DNA of 64,000 nt from Methylobacterium sp. W2 (GTDB lineage Bacteria; Pseudomonadota; Alphaproteobacteria; Rhizobiales; Beijerinckiaceae). A model generated the notes under the pieces. The model ran no database searches. It had not been told where the DNA came from and saw nothing but the letters and a program-made list of their open reading frames with translations. Shown here piece by piece: positions 16,048-24,408 of this stretch. Positions within the stretch are counted from its first letter, which is position 1; each line of letters starts with the position of its first letter. A program made the translations under genes and the position numbers. The DNA lies in the NCBI RefSeq assembly GCF_020662345.1, contig NZ_VMOA01000014.1, positions 1 through 64,000 on the forward strand, written 5' to 3'.

Positions 16048-16269
16048 TCAGGCCTTATCGGCCGCCTTCGTTGCCAGTGCTGGCGCAGCCTTATTGGCAG
16101 CCAGCGGCGCAGCCTTGTTGAGGACCGGCGGCGCAGCTTTGGCGCTGGCGCCCGCAGCGGCGCGGACAGCGCGCATTCCCTCCAGTCGCTCGAAGTCGAG
16201 CTTATCGAACTCGCGCTCGCTGCCCACCGGGTCGCCATCGAGGGGCTTGAGCAGAATTGCTTTGATCAT
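16048..16269 (-). CDS. Small Ala/Lys-rich phage protein
   Basis: Encodes 73 residues. The first 35 (MIKAILLKPLDGDPVGSERE, then FDKLDFERLEGMRAVR) look like the small conserved protein often found between capsid and connector genes; the rest is Ala/Pro/Lys repeat (NKAAP repeated) of low complexity. Function unknown; a capsid-associated or connector-associated role is suggested only by its position. Confidence 0.75.
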   Translation of the reverse strand: MIKAILLKPLDGDPVGSEREFDKLDFERLEGMRAVRAAAGASAKAAPPVLNKAAPLAANKAAPALATKAADKA

Positions 16270-16334
16270 AGTCCGTCTCCTTTCAGCTCATGGAGCGGGC
16301 GGCCGAAGCCGCCCGCCTGCATTAGCCGACCGGG

Positions 16335-17531
16335 TTACGCGACGCGGCCGAGGTCGCCGTAGACGATGGCCTGCGGGCGATAGATGGCGAGCGCCAGGCG
16401 CTCCTCCGCGCGGATGGTGACCTTGTTGCGGGTGAAGTTGTCCCCGTCCTCAGTCGAGACATCGACCGTCGCGTCCTGACGGTCGAAGATCTGGGCCGCG
16501 AGATTGAAGGCGCCGACGAGCGCCTTGTCGACGCCCATCGCCTGCGTGGCGACCACCGGCAGACCCCAAAGGGTCGGCGAGATGGTGCCCTGCGGATTGC
16601 CGATGATGTAGCGGCCCTGCGTGTCCTTCCCCATCTCGATCGCTGCCCAGTCGATCGGGTTGAGCACGATCCCGTTCGGCGGGAACTCAGCGAGAGCAGA
16701 CTGCAGGATCATCAGGCGGATGATGTCCACCTGAGTGGTCGCCACGAGGCTGCCAGGCGCCGCGTAGGCGGTGGCGGCGGTCACAAGGCCGGTCAGGTTC
16801 TGGCCGACGCCAGATCCGTTAAGAAGCTGGTTCTCCTCGGTGAGGCCCAGACCGAACCGGAGGCGCTGGTCGATGATCGACCGCATCGCCGGGGCGTCCG
16901 CCAGGATCTGGACCGACGCCCTGATCCAGTGCGCGATGGTGCGCACGGTCGCCGTCTTGTCCTCGAACTGCAGCTCGGACTGCGGCTTGGCGGCACCTTC
17001 AGCAACCGGCGCGGCGGCGTTCGTGAACAGCTTCTCCTGCTCGTACTCGATCGCATTGCTGGCGGTCTGGCCCGGCAGAAGAAGCGAACGGACGGTCAGG
17101 CGGCGCTGCGGCAGCTCCACCTGAAGGCCGCGCCGATCCGAGTTGACCAGGGCGCCTGCCGAGCCGGCAGCGTCGGTGGTCAGCGACGTGATGTCCTTGA
17201 CCTCGACGATGGCGCGACCGCGCGGGCGGGTCTGGCCGGCGAAGCTCTTGAATGCCTCGTCCTCGACGAAGCGCTCGCCTGCGGTGAGGTGGCGGTCGCC
17301 CTGCTCGCCACGACGGGCCATCTTCTGGTCCATCTCGTCGAGACGGGCCTTGGCCTCGTTCATGCCGGCGATGGCCTGATCTGCCAGATCCTTGGTGGTG
17401 CCGGACGCGGTGACGCCCTTCTCAGCCTCGGCGAGCGCCTTCTCGGCAATCTCCTTGACCTTGTCGTGCTTCGTCTCGAAGTCGCGCTTAACCTCCGCAG
17501 CCAGATCGGCCGCGCTCTTATGTTCCGACAT
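16335..17531 (-). CDS. Major capsid protein, HK97 fold
   Basis: Encodes 398 residues. The N-terminal 105 are a charged helical delta domain that the prohead protease is expected to remove; the HK97-fold shell begins near ITSLTTDAAGSAGALV. The E-loop and P-domain segments, and a C-terminal IYRPQAIVYGDLG, fit the family. The ATG at 17531 has GGAGG six bases upstream; an in-frame TTG at 17543 is a worse start. The gene is downstream of the protease, as in HK97 and GTA. Confidence 0.94.
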   Translation of the reverse strand: MSEHKSAADLAAEVKRDFETKHDKVKEIAEKALAEAEKGVTASGTTKDLADQAIAGMNEAKARLDEMDQKMARRGEQGDRHLTAGERFVEDEAFKSFAGQTRPRGRAIVEVKDITSLTTDAAGSAGALVNSDRRGLQVELPQRRLTVRSLLLPGQTASNAIEYEQEKLFTNAAAPVAEGAAKPQSELQFEDKTATVRTIAHWIRASVQILADAPAMRSIIDQRLRFGLGLTEENQLLNGSGVGQNLTGLVTAATAYAAPGSLVATTQVDIIRLMILQSALAEFPPNGIVLNPIDWAAIEMGKDTQGRYIIGNPQGTISPTLWGLPVVATQAMGVDKALVGAFNLAAQIFDRQDATVDVSTEDGDNFTRNKVTIRAEERLALAIYRPQAIVYGDLGRVA

Positions 17532-17561
17532 GGGAACCTCCAATTTGTTGCTGTGAGCCTC

Positions 17562-18230
17562 TCAGGCCCGGAGTGCGCGCAGGAATGCGAGCGCTTCGTC
17601 AGCCGCGTCGGCAGGTTCCCCCTGCCCCTTCAGATGGAGGCGCGCGGCGCGCTCCGCCTGCGAGTTCGAGAAGCCCAGCCCCTTGAGCCAGACCTCGAAC
17701 TCTCGCTCTGTCAGCCGGTCCCCGGCCTTCAGCTTCTCGTTAAGGTCGTGCGCGGCCTTGGCGGCCTTCACGCTCTGCACGACCGCATTGTCGTTCGCGC
17801 CGACCGACACGATGCTGACCTCGACGAGGTCCAGCTTTTCGAGGGTCCAGACCCCGGTATCGGTGTTGACGCTGTAGGATTTGATCCGGTAGCCGATGGA
17901 CAGGCCGTCAATGTCGCCGGCCTTGAGCAGCGCATGGGCTTCCCGCCCGCGCTGCACCTCCATGTTGAGCTTGCCCCGCATGAGCAGCCCGCGCTCATCC
18001 TCGACGGCGTCCAGCCATTTGCCGATCGGCTCGTCCGCGTTGTGCTGCCAGAACAGCTTAGGCATCGTGCCCTTGGCCCGGTGCGCGGCGAGGCTGTCAG
18101 CGTAGGCGCCCGCGGCAATCACATCGCCATAGGCGTCCGGATCCCCACCGAACGTGGAGCCGTAGCCCTCGAACTCGCCGCTCTCTTTGAGCGCCTTGAT
18201 CTCAAGAACCGGGGCGGTGCGCTTGTTCAT
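17562..18230 (-). CDS. Prohead protease, HK97 family (U35)
   Basis: Encodes 222 residues. It contains the herpesvirus-assemblin-like catalytic features: His63 in LFWQHN and Ser111 in DIDGLSIGY, with the YGSTFGGDPDAYGDVI N-terminal motif. It cleaves the capsid delta domain during maturation. The C-terminal 50 residues are charged and may be the self-cleaved or scaffold part. It lies 10 bases after the portal gene. Confidence 0.94.
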   Translation of the reverse strand: MNKRTAPVLEIKALKESGEFEGYGSTFGGDPDAYGDVIAAGAYADSLAAHRAKGTMPKLFWQHNADEPIGKWLDAVEDERGLLMRGKLNMEVQRGREAHALLKAGDIDGLSIGYRIKSYSVNTDTGVWTLEKLDLVEVSIVSVGANDNAVVQSVKAAKAAHDLNEKLKAGDRLTEREFEVWLKGLGFSNSQAERAARLHLKGQGEPADAADEALAFLRALRA

Positions 18231-18239
18231 CGGGAATTC

Positions 18240-19508
18240 CTAAGCGGTCGGCTCGGCGGGAGGCTTGATGATGCTGGCGAGCGGCACGTCCTGCATCTGC
18301 ACCGTCACGACATCACCGCCCTCGACCGGCGGCAGGTTCTCAAGCGCGCGGCACTCGTTGCGCGTCGCGATGCCCATACGGATTGCCTTCTCATAGGCTT
18401 CGTACCGGCTGGTGGTGTCCGCCCGGAGCAGCCCCTCGAAGTTGAACTCTATCGTCAGGCCCTGGTCGCGGCGCTCGGCCAAAGGGACGAGCTGCTTCAG
18501 CAACGCCTGCTCAATCCGCTTCAGGCGCTTGCGGAGGGTGAACTTCTGAAAGCCGAGGACATCGGTCTCTTTGCCGGTACCCCAATTCGATGCCTTGTCT
18601 CCGAAGCCCACCATCGCAGGCGGAACGCCGAAGAGCCGGCACACCTGCTCGCCGCTATACTTGCGGCTCTCAAGCATCTGGGCATCGACAGGGTTGATCG
18701 ACAGCGGAACCCATTTAAGCCCACCATCGAGCAACATGGGGACGCCTTGCCTGACGCTACCCATGTACTTTTCGCGGAGCTTTTGCTCCAATTCGTCGCG
18801 CTGTTCTTTGTTGAGGCGCACCGTATCCGGGGTCGACAGGACGCCGCTGGCGTTGATCCCGTTCTCGAACATCGCGCCGGCCGCAATCTCCGCAGCCAGT
18901 GCATCGCGAAAGACATCGCGGCAGACCGCCAGGGTAGAAGCGCCCGAGAGAGCATCGCCCATTGAGCCGCGGATATGCAGAACGTCCTTGCTCGTCTTCA
19001 CGACGCGCCGACCGTTCTCCGTCCAGGCGTACTCGATATCGCCGTCGTCTCGGCGGCGCGCGGTCACCAGATCCGGGCGGATCGGGTTCATCGCATTAAT
19101 GACGCCGCCCGAACGACGCTCGATGACCGCATAGGCATTGCCCTGCAGCTCGATACTGGCCGCCATGAACTCCCAAAAATCGACGGCCGTGAGGTCATAG
19201 TTCGGGCTGTCGTGGAGGACGAAATACAGCGGATGGTCGCGCGCCACGGTGCGAACCCCGCGCGCATCCGTGCGGTAGACCATGAGCGGCAGAGACGCGA
19301 TTGTGCCAGCGATGAGCTGAACGCAGGCCCAGGTCGCGGAGAGGCCCACCGCCGCGTTGCCATTGGCGACACGGGCATCGCGATAGTCCGCGACAGTGAC
19401 TTGGTTGGTCCGGAAATTATCACCGTTCTCGGTCGAGGCCTGCCCCGACTTCCACGGCTCAATGTCCTTCCCTCCGTCGGCGACGAAAAGGCGGCGTAGC
19501 CATTTCAT
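18240..19508 (-). CDS. Phage portal protein, HK97 family
   Basis: Encodes 422 residues from ATG 19508 (overlapping the terminase stop as ATGA); the long N-terminal extension of the open frame to 19862 is not coding. Features include WACVQLIAGTIASLPLMVY, RDHPLYFVLHDSPN, and the C-terminal VCRLFGVPPAMVGFGDK stretch, all typical of the HK97 portal. It forms the dodecameric vertex through which DNA is packaged. Confidence 0.94.
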   Translation of the reverse strand: MKWLRRLFVADGGKDIEPWKSGQASTENGDNFRTNQVTVADYRDARVANGNAAVGLSATWACVQLIAGTIASLPLMVYRTDARGVRTVARDHPLYFVLHDSPNYDLTAVDFWEFMAASIELQGNAYAVIERRSGGVINAMNPIRPDLVTARRRDDGDIEYAWTENGRRVVKTSKDVLHIRGSMGDALSGASTLAVCRDVFRDALAAEIAAGAMFENGINASGVLSTPDTVRLNKEQRDELEQKLREKYMGSVRQGVPMLLDGGLKWVPLSINPVDAQMLESRKYSGEQVCRLFGVPPAMVGFGDKASNWGTGKETDVLGFQKFTLRKRLKRIEQALLKQLVPLAERRDQGLTIEFNFEGLLRADTTSRYEAYEKAIRMGIATRNECRALENLPPVEGGDVVTVQMQDVPLASIIKPPAEPTA

Positions 19509-21322
19509 GCGTAGCTCGCGATCCAGGCGTCTGGGTCGAAGGGAGCCGCCTCTTCGTTCATGGTGGCTGCTCCCACGCCCATGGCGATTGTGACGATGCC
19601 GTCTATCCGGCCTCGCGACCGCTTCTTGTCGAAAGCTCGATTGCCCTGGCCGTCCGGCGACATCTGCGCATTGGCAGCGCAGGCGTAGGTAACGGGCGAG
19701 TCTTCGATCGTGATGCGCTTGGTGAGGATGCGATCCTCCAGGCGCTCGATCGACCGCGGCATGACAAGCTGCCGGTCCTCGTAGACGACCTTGTTGCCCT
19801 GGCCGTGGGCGACGAGCTTGAGCCCCTCGCCTTCGGGCTCGTCGGCCCCCTTCCAGCGCCACACCGCGAGACCAATGTCCTCGCAGGCCGCGATGAAGTC
19901 CGCCATGCCGGCCGGGTCGAACGCTAGGAACTCGACCTCGTGCTCGGCCACGAGTTTTGCGACCTCGGCGGCGACGAAGCTCTTATCGATCACGGATCCG
20001 GGGACAGCTTCGATCTGCCCGGCCTGGGCCCATTCGTCATAGGGGGCTTGGTCGCGGCGAGACCGATCGACGATCCCGTCCTTCACCGTCCAGTACCAAG
20101 TCTTGACGTAGAGGTGCCCGTCCTCGCCGATCCACACCGCCGAGAGGGCGGTAAGATCGTTCTTCTTCGACAGGTCGAGGGAGAGCCAGCAAGGCCGACC
20201 CTTCATCTCATCGACGTTGACCTCGCCCTGGACGGAGGCCCATGCCTCCTCGGCAATCCAGAAATCCGTCGCGCCGACCGGGATGCCAAAATACAGCCGC
20301 TTCACCGAAAGGGCGGTGGAAAGCATCTGCTTGGCGGTGTTGACCTCGCCCCTGATATTTTCGAGCGGGAACGTGATGCCGAGCGCCGGCAGGGCCTTGC
20401 CCCAGCACGCCTCGTTATCGAAGACTGTTTCTCGATCTGCCTTGTCGACGCGGGCCACGAAGGCAAACGCCTCGTCGTCCCTGATCTCGCCCTTGGCGAC
20501 CTTCTGATAGAACTCGCTGTAGTCGGTGCCGACCAGTTGGGACGTGGCCGGTGTGTTCGTGCCGAGGAGCATCAGCGCATCGCCGGGCATCTTGGCGATG
20601 GCGCGCTTCCAGGTCTCAATCGCCGTGCTGGCCCTGAACTCGTGGATCTCGTCCGCAAGGACGGCGGTCGGGCGCGGCCCCGAGACCGCCTCGCCATTCG
20701 CCAGGGTGCGGAACTTGGACCCGGTTTCGATGTGCTCAATTTTCCAGGCGTTGTCGCCCTCGCCGCGGATGACGACCTCGCCTCGCTGCTCCAGCGTGTC
20801 GCTGTCGTCCTCGGCGCCGGGGATCGGGGCCCGGCACATCGCGACCGCGTCGCCGAACAGGACGTTCGCCGTCGCCTTGTCCTGGCCGATGGCATAGACC
20901 TCGGAGCGAGGCACGCCGTACCAGCCCATGAGGTAGAGCCCGACCGCCGCCATCAGCGGTGACTTCGCCTGGCCCTTCCCTGTCTCTAGCCAGCCGTTGC
21001 GGAACCGCATCCGGCCGCTCGCCGTCCGCCACCCGAACAGGGAGCCGATGACGAACGAGTGCCAGGGCAACGGGTGGAATGGCTGGCCCGCCTTCGACCC
21101 GGCCGTGATCGTGAGGACCGCCGGCAGGAATGCCAGGGCGCGCGCCGCGCGATCCTGATCCCAATGAAGGCCGCGCGCCGCGCCGTCGCGGAGATCCTTT
21201 AGGTGTCGCTCGGCAGCGTGGCGGACGAGTTCGCCAGCAAGGATGTGGCCGGCGACGACATCGCTGGCCCATGTGGTGCTCGGGTCAGCCGGCAACCGGC
21301 TTGAGGAAGGCGTCCGCCGCAC
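19505..21322 (-). CDS. Terminase large subunit (TerL)
   Basis: Encodes 605 residues. ATPase: Walker A ETGKGQAKS at about 113-121, Walker B VLADEIHE with D224-E225. Nuclease: LSLDLSKKNDLT with D383, FDPAGMADF near 485 and RGRIDGIVTI near 570, giving the RNase H-like acidic triad. It packages DNA from concatemers. The start is GTG 21322, overlapping the small subunit by 38 bases; an in-frame TTG at 21295 would reduce overlap to 11 bases and cannot be excluded. Confidence 0.93.
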   Translation of the reverse strand: MRRTPSSSRLPADPSTTWASDVVAGHILAGELVRHAAERHLKDLRDGAARGLHWDQDRAARALAFLPAVLTITAGSKAGQPFHPLPWHSFVIGSLFGWRTASGRMRFRNGWLETGKGQAKSPLMAAVGLYLMGWYGVPRSEVYAIGQDKATANVLFGDAVAMCRAPIPGAEDDSDTLEQRGEVVIRGEGDNAWKIEHIETGSKFRTLANGEAVSGPRPTAVLADEIHEFRASTAIETWKRAIAKMPGDALMLLGTNTPATSQLVGTDYSEFYQKVAKGEIRDDEAFAFVARVDKADRETVFDNEACWGKALPALGITFPLENIRGEVNTAKQMLSTALSVKRLYFGIPVGATDFWIAEEAWASVQGEVNVDEMKGRPCWLSLDLSKKNDLTALSAVWIGEDGHLYVKTWYWTVKDGIVDRSRRDQAPYDEWAQAGQIEAVPGSVIDKSFVAAEVAKLVAEHEVEFLAFDPAGMADFIAACEDIGLAVWRWKGADEPEGEGLKLVAHGQGNKVVYEDRQLVMPRSIERLEDRILTKRITIEDSPVTYACAANAQMSPDGQGNRAFDKKRSRGRIDGIVTIAMGVGAATMNEEAAPFDPDAWIASYA

Positions 21323-21719
21323 GTGCCACCTTCGTTTTCTTCTCGATCTTCATCGCCTTGGATCGGCGGACGGGGGCGAGACCGAGCTCGGCTTCGAGCG
21401 TGCGCACGGCCTCGTCGGCCTGCTTCATCACGGTCCACACCGGGTTGATCTGCGCGACGCCTGTCCGCTTGGCTTTGACGATCGAACCCTGCTCGGCAAG
21501 TTGGCGCGCGGAGCGTTCGTACTGAACGCGGAACTCGACCAGCCGCTTGATGGCGTGGCCGTTCGCGATGGAGAGGATGCCCCGGCCGGACATCTCGTTG
21601 ATGACGGCGGTCCATTCCTCATGCGCGAACGCGAGGTCGATCTCATCGACGAAGGTCTGAGACCAGTCGGGAGTAGGCGGCACGCCTTCGCCGCCGGGGA
21701 TCGCTTTCAGGGTCATCAT
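21285..21719 (-). CDS. Terminase small subunit, P27 family
   Basis: A 144-residue helical protein starting MMTLKAIPGGEGVPPTPDWS, with a DEAVRTLEAELGLAPVRRSK C-terminal helix and basic tail, matching Terminase_4/P27. It recognises the packaging site and recruits TerL. It is the first gene of the packaging/head block; two palindromes lie immediately upstream at 21736-21772. Confidence 0.88.
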   Translation of the reverse strand: MMTLKAIPGGEGVPPTPDWSQTFVDEIDLAFAHEEWTAVINEMSGRGILSIANGHAIKRLVEFRVQYERSARQLAEQGSIVKAKRTGVAQINPVWTVMKQADEAVRTLEAELGLAPVRRSKAMKIEKKTKVARAADAFLKPVAG

Positions 21720-21735
21720 GTGTTGCCGCTGGAAG

Positions 21736-21772
21736 TAGCCCTGAGGGCTAGCAAGTTAGCTCTGAGAGCTAA
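21736..21772. promoter_or_regulatory. Two spaced palindromes, possible late operator
   Basis: TAGCCC-TGA-GGGCTA (21736-21750) and TTAGCTC-TGA-GAGCTAA (21756-21772) are perfect inverted repeats with the same TGA centre and share the core TAGCyCTGAGrGCTA. Their centres are 21 bases apart, two DNA helical turns. They occupy the short gap between the terminase small subunit start (21719) and the next upstream gene. A dimeric regulator site is likely; a cos-site role for adjacent DNA is also possible. Confidence 0.6.
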
Positions 21773-21783
21773 TTTCGTGGCGC

Positions 21784-21999
21784 CTACCCCATGCGGTGGT
21801 CGGCATCCTTGAGCGCAGCGCGAATGCGCGCGATGTCATCTGCCGTCAGGACAGATGGGCACTGGATGAACACCGGAGCGATGCAGCGCCGAATTTCGGC
21901 GGCTGCGGCCCGCATGAGCCCGGCGGCCGAGTGGTTGTTCTCGTCGGCCAGGGTCTCGGCCTCGCGGTCGAGAAGCGTCAGCAGATCGTTGCGCTGCAT
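21784..21999 (-). CDS. Small phage protein upstream of terminase
   Basis: A 71-residue helical protein from ATG 21999 with GGGGA seven bases upstream. The sequence MQRNDLLTLLDREAETLADE is amphipathic, and a later segment is CIAPVFIQCPSVLTADDIAR. No family recognised; no membrane segment. It lies between the HNH gene and the terminase. Confidence 0.6.
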   Translation of the reverse strand: MQRNDLLTLLDREAETLADENNHSAAGLMRAAAAEIRRCIAPVFIQCPSVLTADDIARIRAALKDADHRMG

Positions 22000-22001
22000 G
22001 G

Positions 22002-22244
22002 TCAGTCCCCGCCGCCGCACGAGCCACTATCACTCGACGAGGACGAGCCGCTGTCTGTCGAGCAGGGAGACGTGTCTGCAGCGTGCGGAGAGTAGCCGCC
22101 GGCACCGGAGACGCCGAGCGGCCAGGGATACCTACCGCCAGCGCCGCTCGTGTCGTTGTCATAGGACACACGGCGGGCGCGATCCTCTGCCTCGCGTCGC
22201 CGCTTCTGCTCATCCTCACGTCGCCGGTTGAACCTGCCGAACAT
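22002..22244 (-). CDS. Small charged protein with Ser/Cys/Gly-rich tail
   Basis: An 80-residue protein from ATG 22244. The first half is Arg/Glu-rich (MFGRFNRRREDEQKRRREAE) and the second half is Tyr/Ser/Gly ending SDSGSCGGGD. This plan, a basic helix followed by a Ser-Cys-Gly tail, recurs in small phage proteins, but the function is unknown. It ends three bases before the next gene start. Confidence 0.6.
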   Translation of the reverse strand: MFGRFNRRREDEQKRRREAEDRARRVSYDNDTSGAGGRYPWPLGVSGAGGYSPHAADTSPCSTDSGSSSSSDSGSCGGGD

Positions 22245-22382
22245 GGAGCGCCTCGCGGTGATCGTGGTGCGGATCTCGATTTGAGGGCCGAAACCCCCAT
22301 TCGGAAAATTCTGTTCAGTGCGAAGGGAGGGAAGCGGCTGGTCGGGAAAGAAATGGTCCCAGACTTTCGAGGCCCCCACCCC

Positions 22383-22742
22383 CTACCTGCGGTTCCAAGG
22401 ATGCGCCGGGTCTTTCGGTCTCCCATCCACCGTCACACCGATGCGGTGGCCTCTCGCCTCCTCGGATCGGATCGCGCCGTCATGGCAAGGAGCACAGACG
22501 CTCTCTAGCTCGCCTTCCCAGAACAGGGCCTCGTTGCCCTTGTGCGGGATGACGTGGTTCGCGACGCTCGCAGGGACAGGCCGATGGTCGGTCGAGCAGC
22601 GATTGCACAACGGATGAGCCGCGATCTGGGCTAGTGCCTTCTCCCTCCAGCGTTGGGTCCGATACCATAAGCGCCAGGGCTGGCTCCCTCTCGCCTTGTC
22701 GTGGCTGCGGTCTCGGCTCCACTTGGTGGTGCGCCTGGTCAT
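22383..22742 (-). CDS. HNH endonuclease
   Basis: Encodes 119 residues with PLCNRC near 45, VANHVIPHKGNEALFW (the HNH His-Asn-His core) and VCAPCHD, giving the paired CxxC zinc knuckles of a phage-type HNH nuclease. In HK97-type phages such a nuclease next to the terminase assists packaging and cos cleavage by TerL. It is leftward, in line with the late block. Confidence 0.9.
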   Translation of the reverse strand: MTRRTTKWSRDRSHDKARGSQPWRLWYRTQRWREKALAQIAAHPLCNRCSTDHRPVPASVANHVIPHKGNEALFWEGELESVCAPCHDGAIRSEEARGHRIGVTVDGRPKDPAHPWNRR

Positions 22743-22779
22743 CGGTTAGGTGGTCCGTTCACTCGGGGATCGGGCACCC

Positions 22780-23112
22780 ATGAAATCGAAGCTGGTTGTT
22801 ACCCTCTGCCTCGTCGCGCTGGCGGGATGCACGGAGAGGGCATCAATGAACATGATGCTCTCTCATGGTGAGCTACGCGTCGACAAGACGACCGCAGCTA
22901 CGTTCGACTACACGGTGACAGTCCGGAATGTCTGGCAGCCCGGCTATGACGCCGAGATTAGGGAAGACCGGGAGCGCCTAGCCCTCAACGCGATGAAGGG
23001 CGAGTGCCCCGGCGCAAAGATCGTGGGCGAGGACTTCATCAAGATCGGTGAGCAGCCAAAGGACCGTCGGTTGGGCGAGTTCAAGATCAAGGTGTTCTGC
23101 CCACCTGCCTAA
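22780..23112 (+). CDS. Prophage lipoprotein, transcribed against the late operon
   Basis: Encodes 110 residues from ATG 22780. It begins MKSKLVVTLCLVALAGCTER, an n-region of two lysines, a hydrophobic core and a lipobox LAGC, so it should be lipid-anchored at the cysteine. The mature part has two further cysteines near the C terminus and no recognised family. It is the only rightward gene among leftward late and early genes, with its own probable terminator at 23225-23247. This is the arrangement of a lysogenic-conversion or superinfection-exclusion gene, which is inference. Confidence 0.8.
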   Translation: MKSKLVVTLCLVALAGCTERASMNMMLSHGELRVDKTTAATFDYTVTVRNVWQPGYDAEIREDRERLALNAMKGECPGAKIVGEDFIKIGEQPKDRRLGEFKIKVFCPPA

Positions 23113-23224
23113 GACCATACCCTTAGAGGGCACGGCTTGCAGGACCAGCCCACAAAGTGGAGAGGCGGTCTAACCCGTCTCCGTCGCGGCCTAACGTCGA
23201 TCCTCGCCTGAGGAGAGTACGGCG

Positions 23225-23247
23225 GCAACTGTCTAGTTGCTTGTTCT
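23225..23247 (+). terminator. Hairpin with T-rich tail downstream of the lipoprotein
   Basis: GCAACT at 23225-23230 pairs with AGTTGC at 23235-23240 around a GTCT loop, followed by TTGTTCT. It is placed to end the rightward lipoprotein transcript just before the convergent nusG-like gene. The stem is short, so strength is uncertain. Confidence 0.45.
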
Positions 23248-23965
23248 ACCTTAACGGCTGAATTTGCGCAATGTTCAATTCGACCGGCGATGCCTTCCCG
23301 AACATGGTGACGGATACGATCACTCTGACGTCGCTGTCGTTGGACAGGATGTGATCCACCGTCGCCGGGAACGATGCATAAGGGCCATCGATCACCATCA
23401 CACTTTGCCCCACCTTCACCCCAACGGGCTCGACGATCTCGCCCTTGGCGATCCGGTCCACGAACCGCTGCAGCCCCTCGGCATCGAGGCGGGCGGGCTT
23501 GAGCACCATTCCCGCGATGTTGCCCTCCAGCGACTTGTCCTCGACCGGGTAGCAGACGATTTCGGCAACGCCCGGCTGATCCTTTGCGGCGGCAAGGTGG
23601 GGCTCATCTTTCACGCCGATGAACACCGTCCGGATCAGCATGGGCGTGCGACGAACAACGCGCCGGCCGCGCCGCACGACGACCTCCGAAGCACGGGGCT
23701 GATAGGTCACCACCTCGGCCGCCTGTAGCGCCTCCAGCGCCCGGTCGCCCATGCGAGGCGTGGTCTTGGCGATGAACCATTGCAGCGTCGGATCGATCGT
23801 AGGTGAGGCCACGCCGCAGATCGGAACCGCCGCGCTACGCGCGTTCGGCTGCGCCCCCAGGCTGGGACCGCTACCGGCAGATGCCCGGCGCTCGGATCGG
23901 CGCCGCTCTCGAAGCTGGCGACGCTGCCTCACGCGTTGACCCTTGCCCTTCGATCGATTGCTCAT
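23246..23965 (-). CDS. Phage-encoded NusG-like transcription factor
   Basis: Encodes 239 residues. After a 60-residue basic N-terminal extension (several RRR runs) comes an NGN domain starting LQWFIAKTTPRMGDRALEAL, and a C-terminal KOW domain: VGVKVGQSVMVIDGPYASFP, then FGKASPVELNIAQIQPL, the NusG G(P)FasF...FGR-tPVEL pattern. It should bind RNA polymerase and promote antitermination or processivity. It is at the head of the leftward late block, so late-gene antitermination is a natural guess. The start is ATG 23965; a TTG nine bases upstream is less likely. Confidence 0.88.
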   Translation of the reverse strand: MSNRSKGKGQRVRQRRQLRERRRSERRASAGSGPSLGAQPNARSAAVPICGVASPTIDPTLQWFIAKTTPRMGDRALEALQAAEVVTYQPRASEVVVRRGRRVVRRTPMLIRTVFIGVKDEPHLAAAKDQPGVAEIVCYPVEDKSLEGNIAGMVLKPARLDAEGLQRFVDRIAKGEIVEPVGVKVGQSVMVIDGPYASFPATVDHILSNDSDVRVIVSVTMFGKASPVELNIAQIQPLR

Positions 23966-24017
23966 GCACCCCAATCCTCGGCTAGCCAGGGGCGGAGAGG
24001 CCTCTGGCGCTCAAAAG

Positions 24018-24135
24018 TAGGGGTTTAGGGGTTCCAAGGGGTTTGTTTCAGCCGGTATCCAAAAACTGTCAGAAGTAGGTTTGACAGTTTCCACGCGTCG
24101 GATAAAACAAACCCCTATAAACCCCTAAACCCCTA
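24018..24135. repeat. Nested inverted repeat with AGGGGTTT iterations
   Basis: The outer arms 24018-24048 and 24105-24135 are 31 bases each and complementary at 28 positions; each contains three copies of an AGGGGTTT-like unit. Inside is a second perfect inverted repeat, AAACTGTCA (24063-24071) and TGACAGTTT (24082-24090). The stretch is AT-richer than its surroundings and lies in the gap between the nusG-like gene and the early genes. It could be a replication origin, an antitermination or operator site, or a partition-like element; the sequence alone does not decide. Confidence 0.8.
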
Positions 24136-24202
24136 TGTTTCGTGGCTAGAACGGTCAATGTATCCCAAGATAGGATCTTACTGCACTGATCTAGTGCGTT
24201 TT

Positions 24203-24325
24203 CTATAGCCCTACCTTGGCCAGCGCAGAATGCAGCGCAGCTTGTTTGGCCTTCAGAGCTTGATCTGAGCGCGAGCGTCGACGTCCAGCTTTTGCCAGAC
24301 CGTCAGGACCATCGGTTCGGGACAT
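24203..24325 (-). CDS. Very small basic phage protein
   Basis: A 40-residue protein from ATG 24325, with AGGAG seven bases upstream. It starts MSRTDGPDGLAKAGRRRSRS and ends in a helix (DQALKAKQAALHSALAKVGL). It is basic and helical; DNA or RNA binding is possible. Upstream in-frame sequence to 24439 has no coding look. Confidence 0.5.
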   Translation of the reverse strand: MSRTDGPDGLAKAGRRRSRSDQALKAKQAALHSALAKVGL

Positions 24326-24408
24326 CGGCGGCTCCTGGCAGAGTCGCCGCGGTAACGGTCGGGTATACGCGGGATGGATTATGAAGCGGTGCGAGCCTGA
24401 GGTAAGGC

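Noticed and set aside
16929..18965. 678-codon forward frame over capsid/protease/portal genes
   Set aside because: Spans three separate well-supported reverse genes, hence a shadow.
24183..24202. Short hairpin GCACT-GATCT-AGTGC with TTTTCT
   Set aside because: Five-bp stem on the wrong strand for the surrounding genes; too weak to call a terminator.
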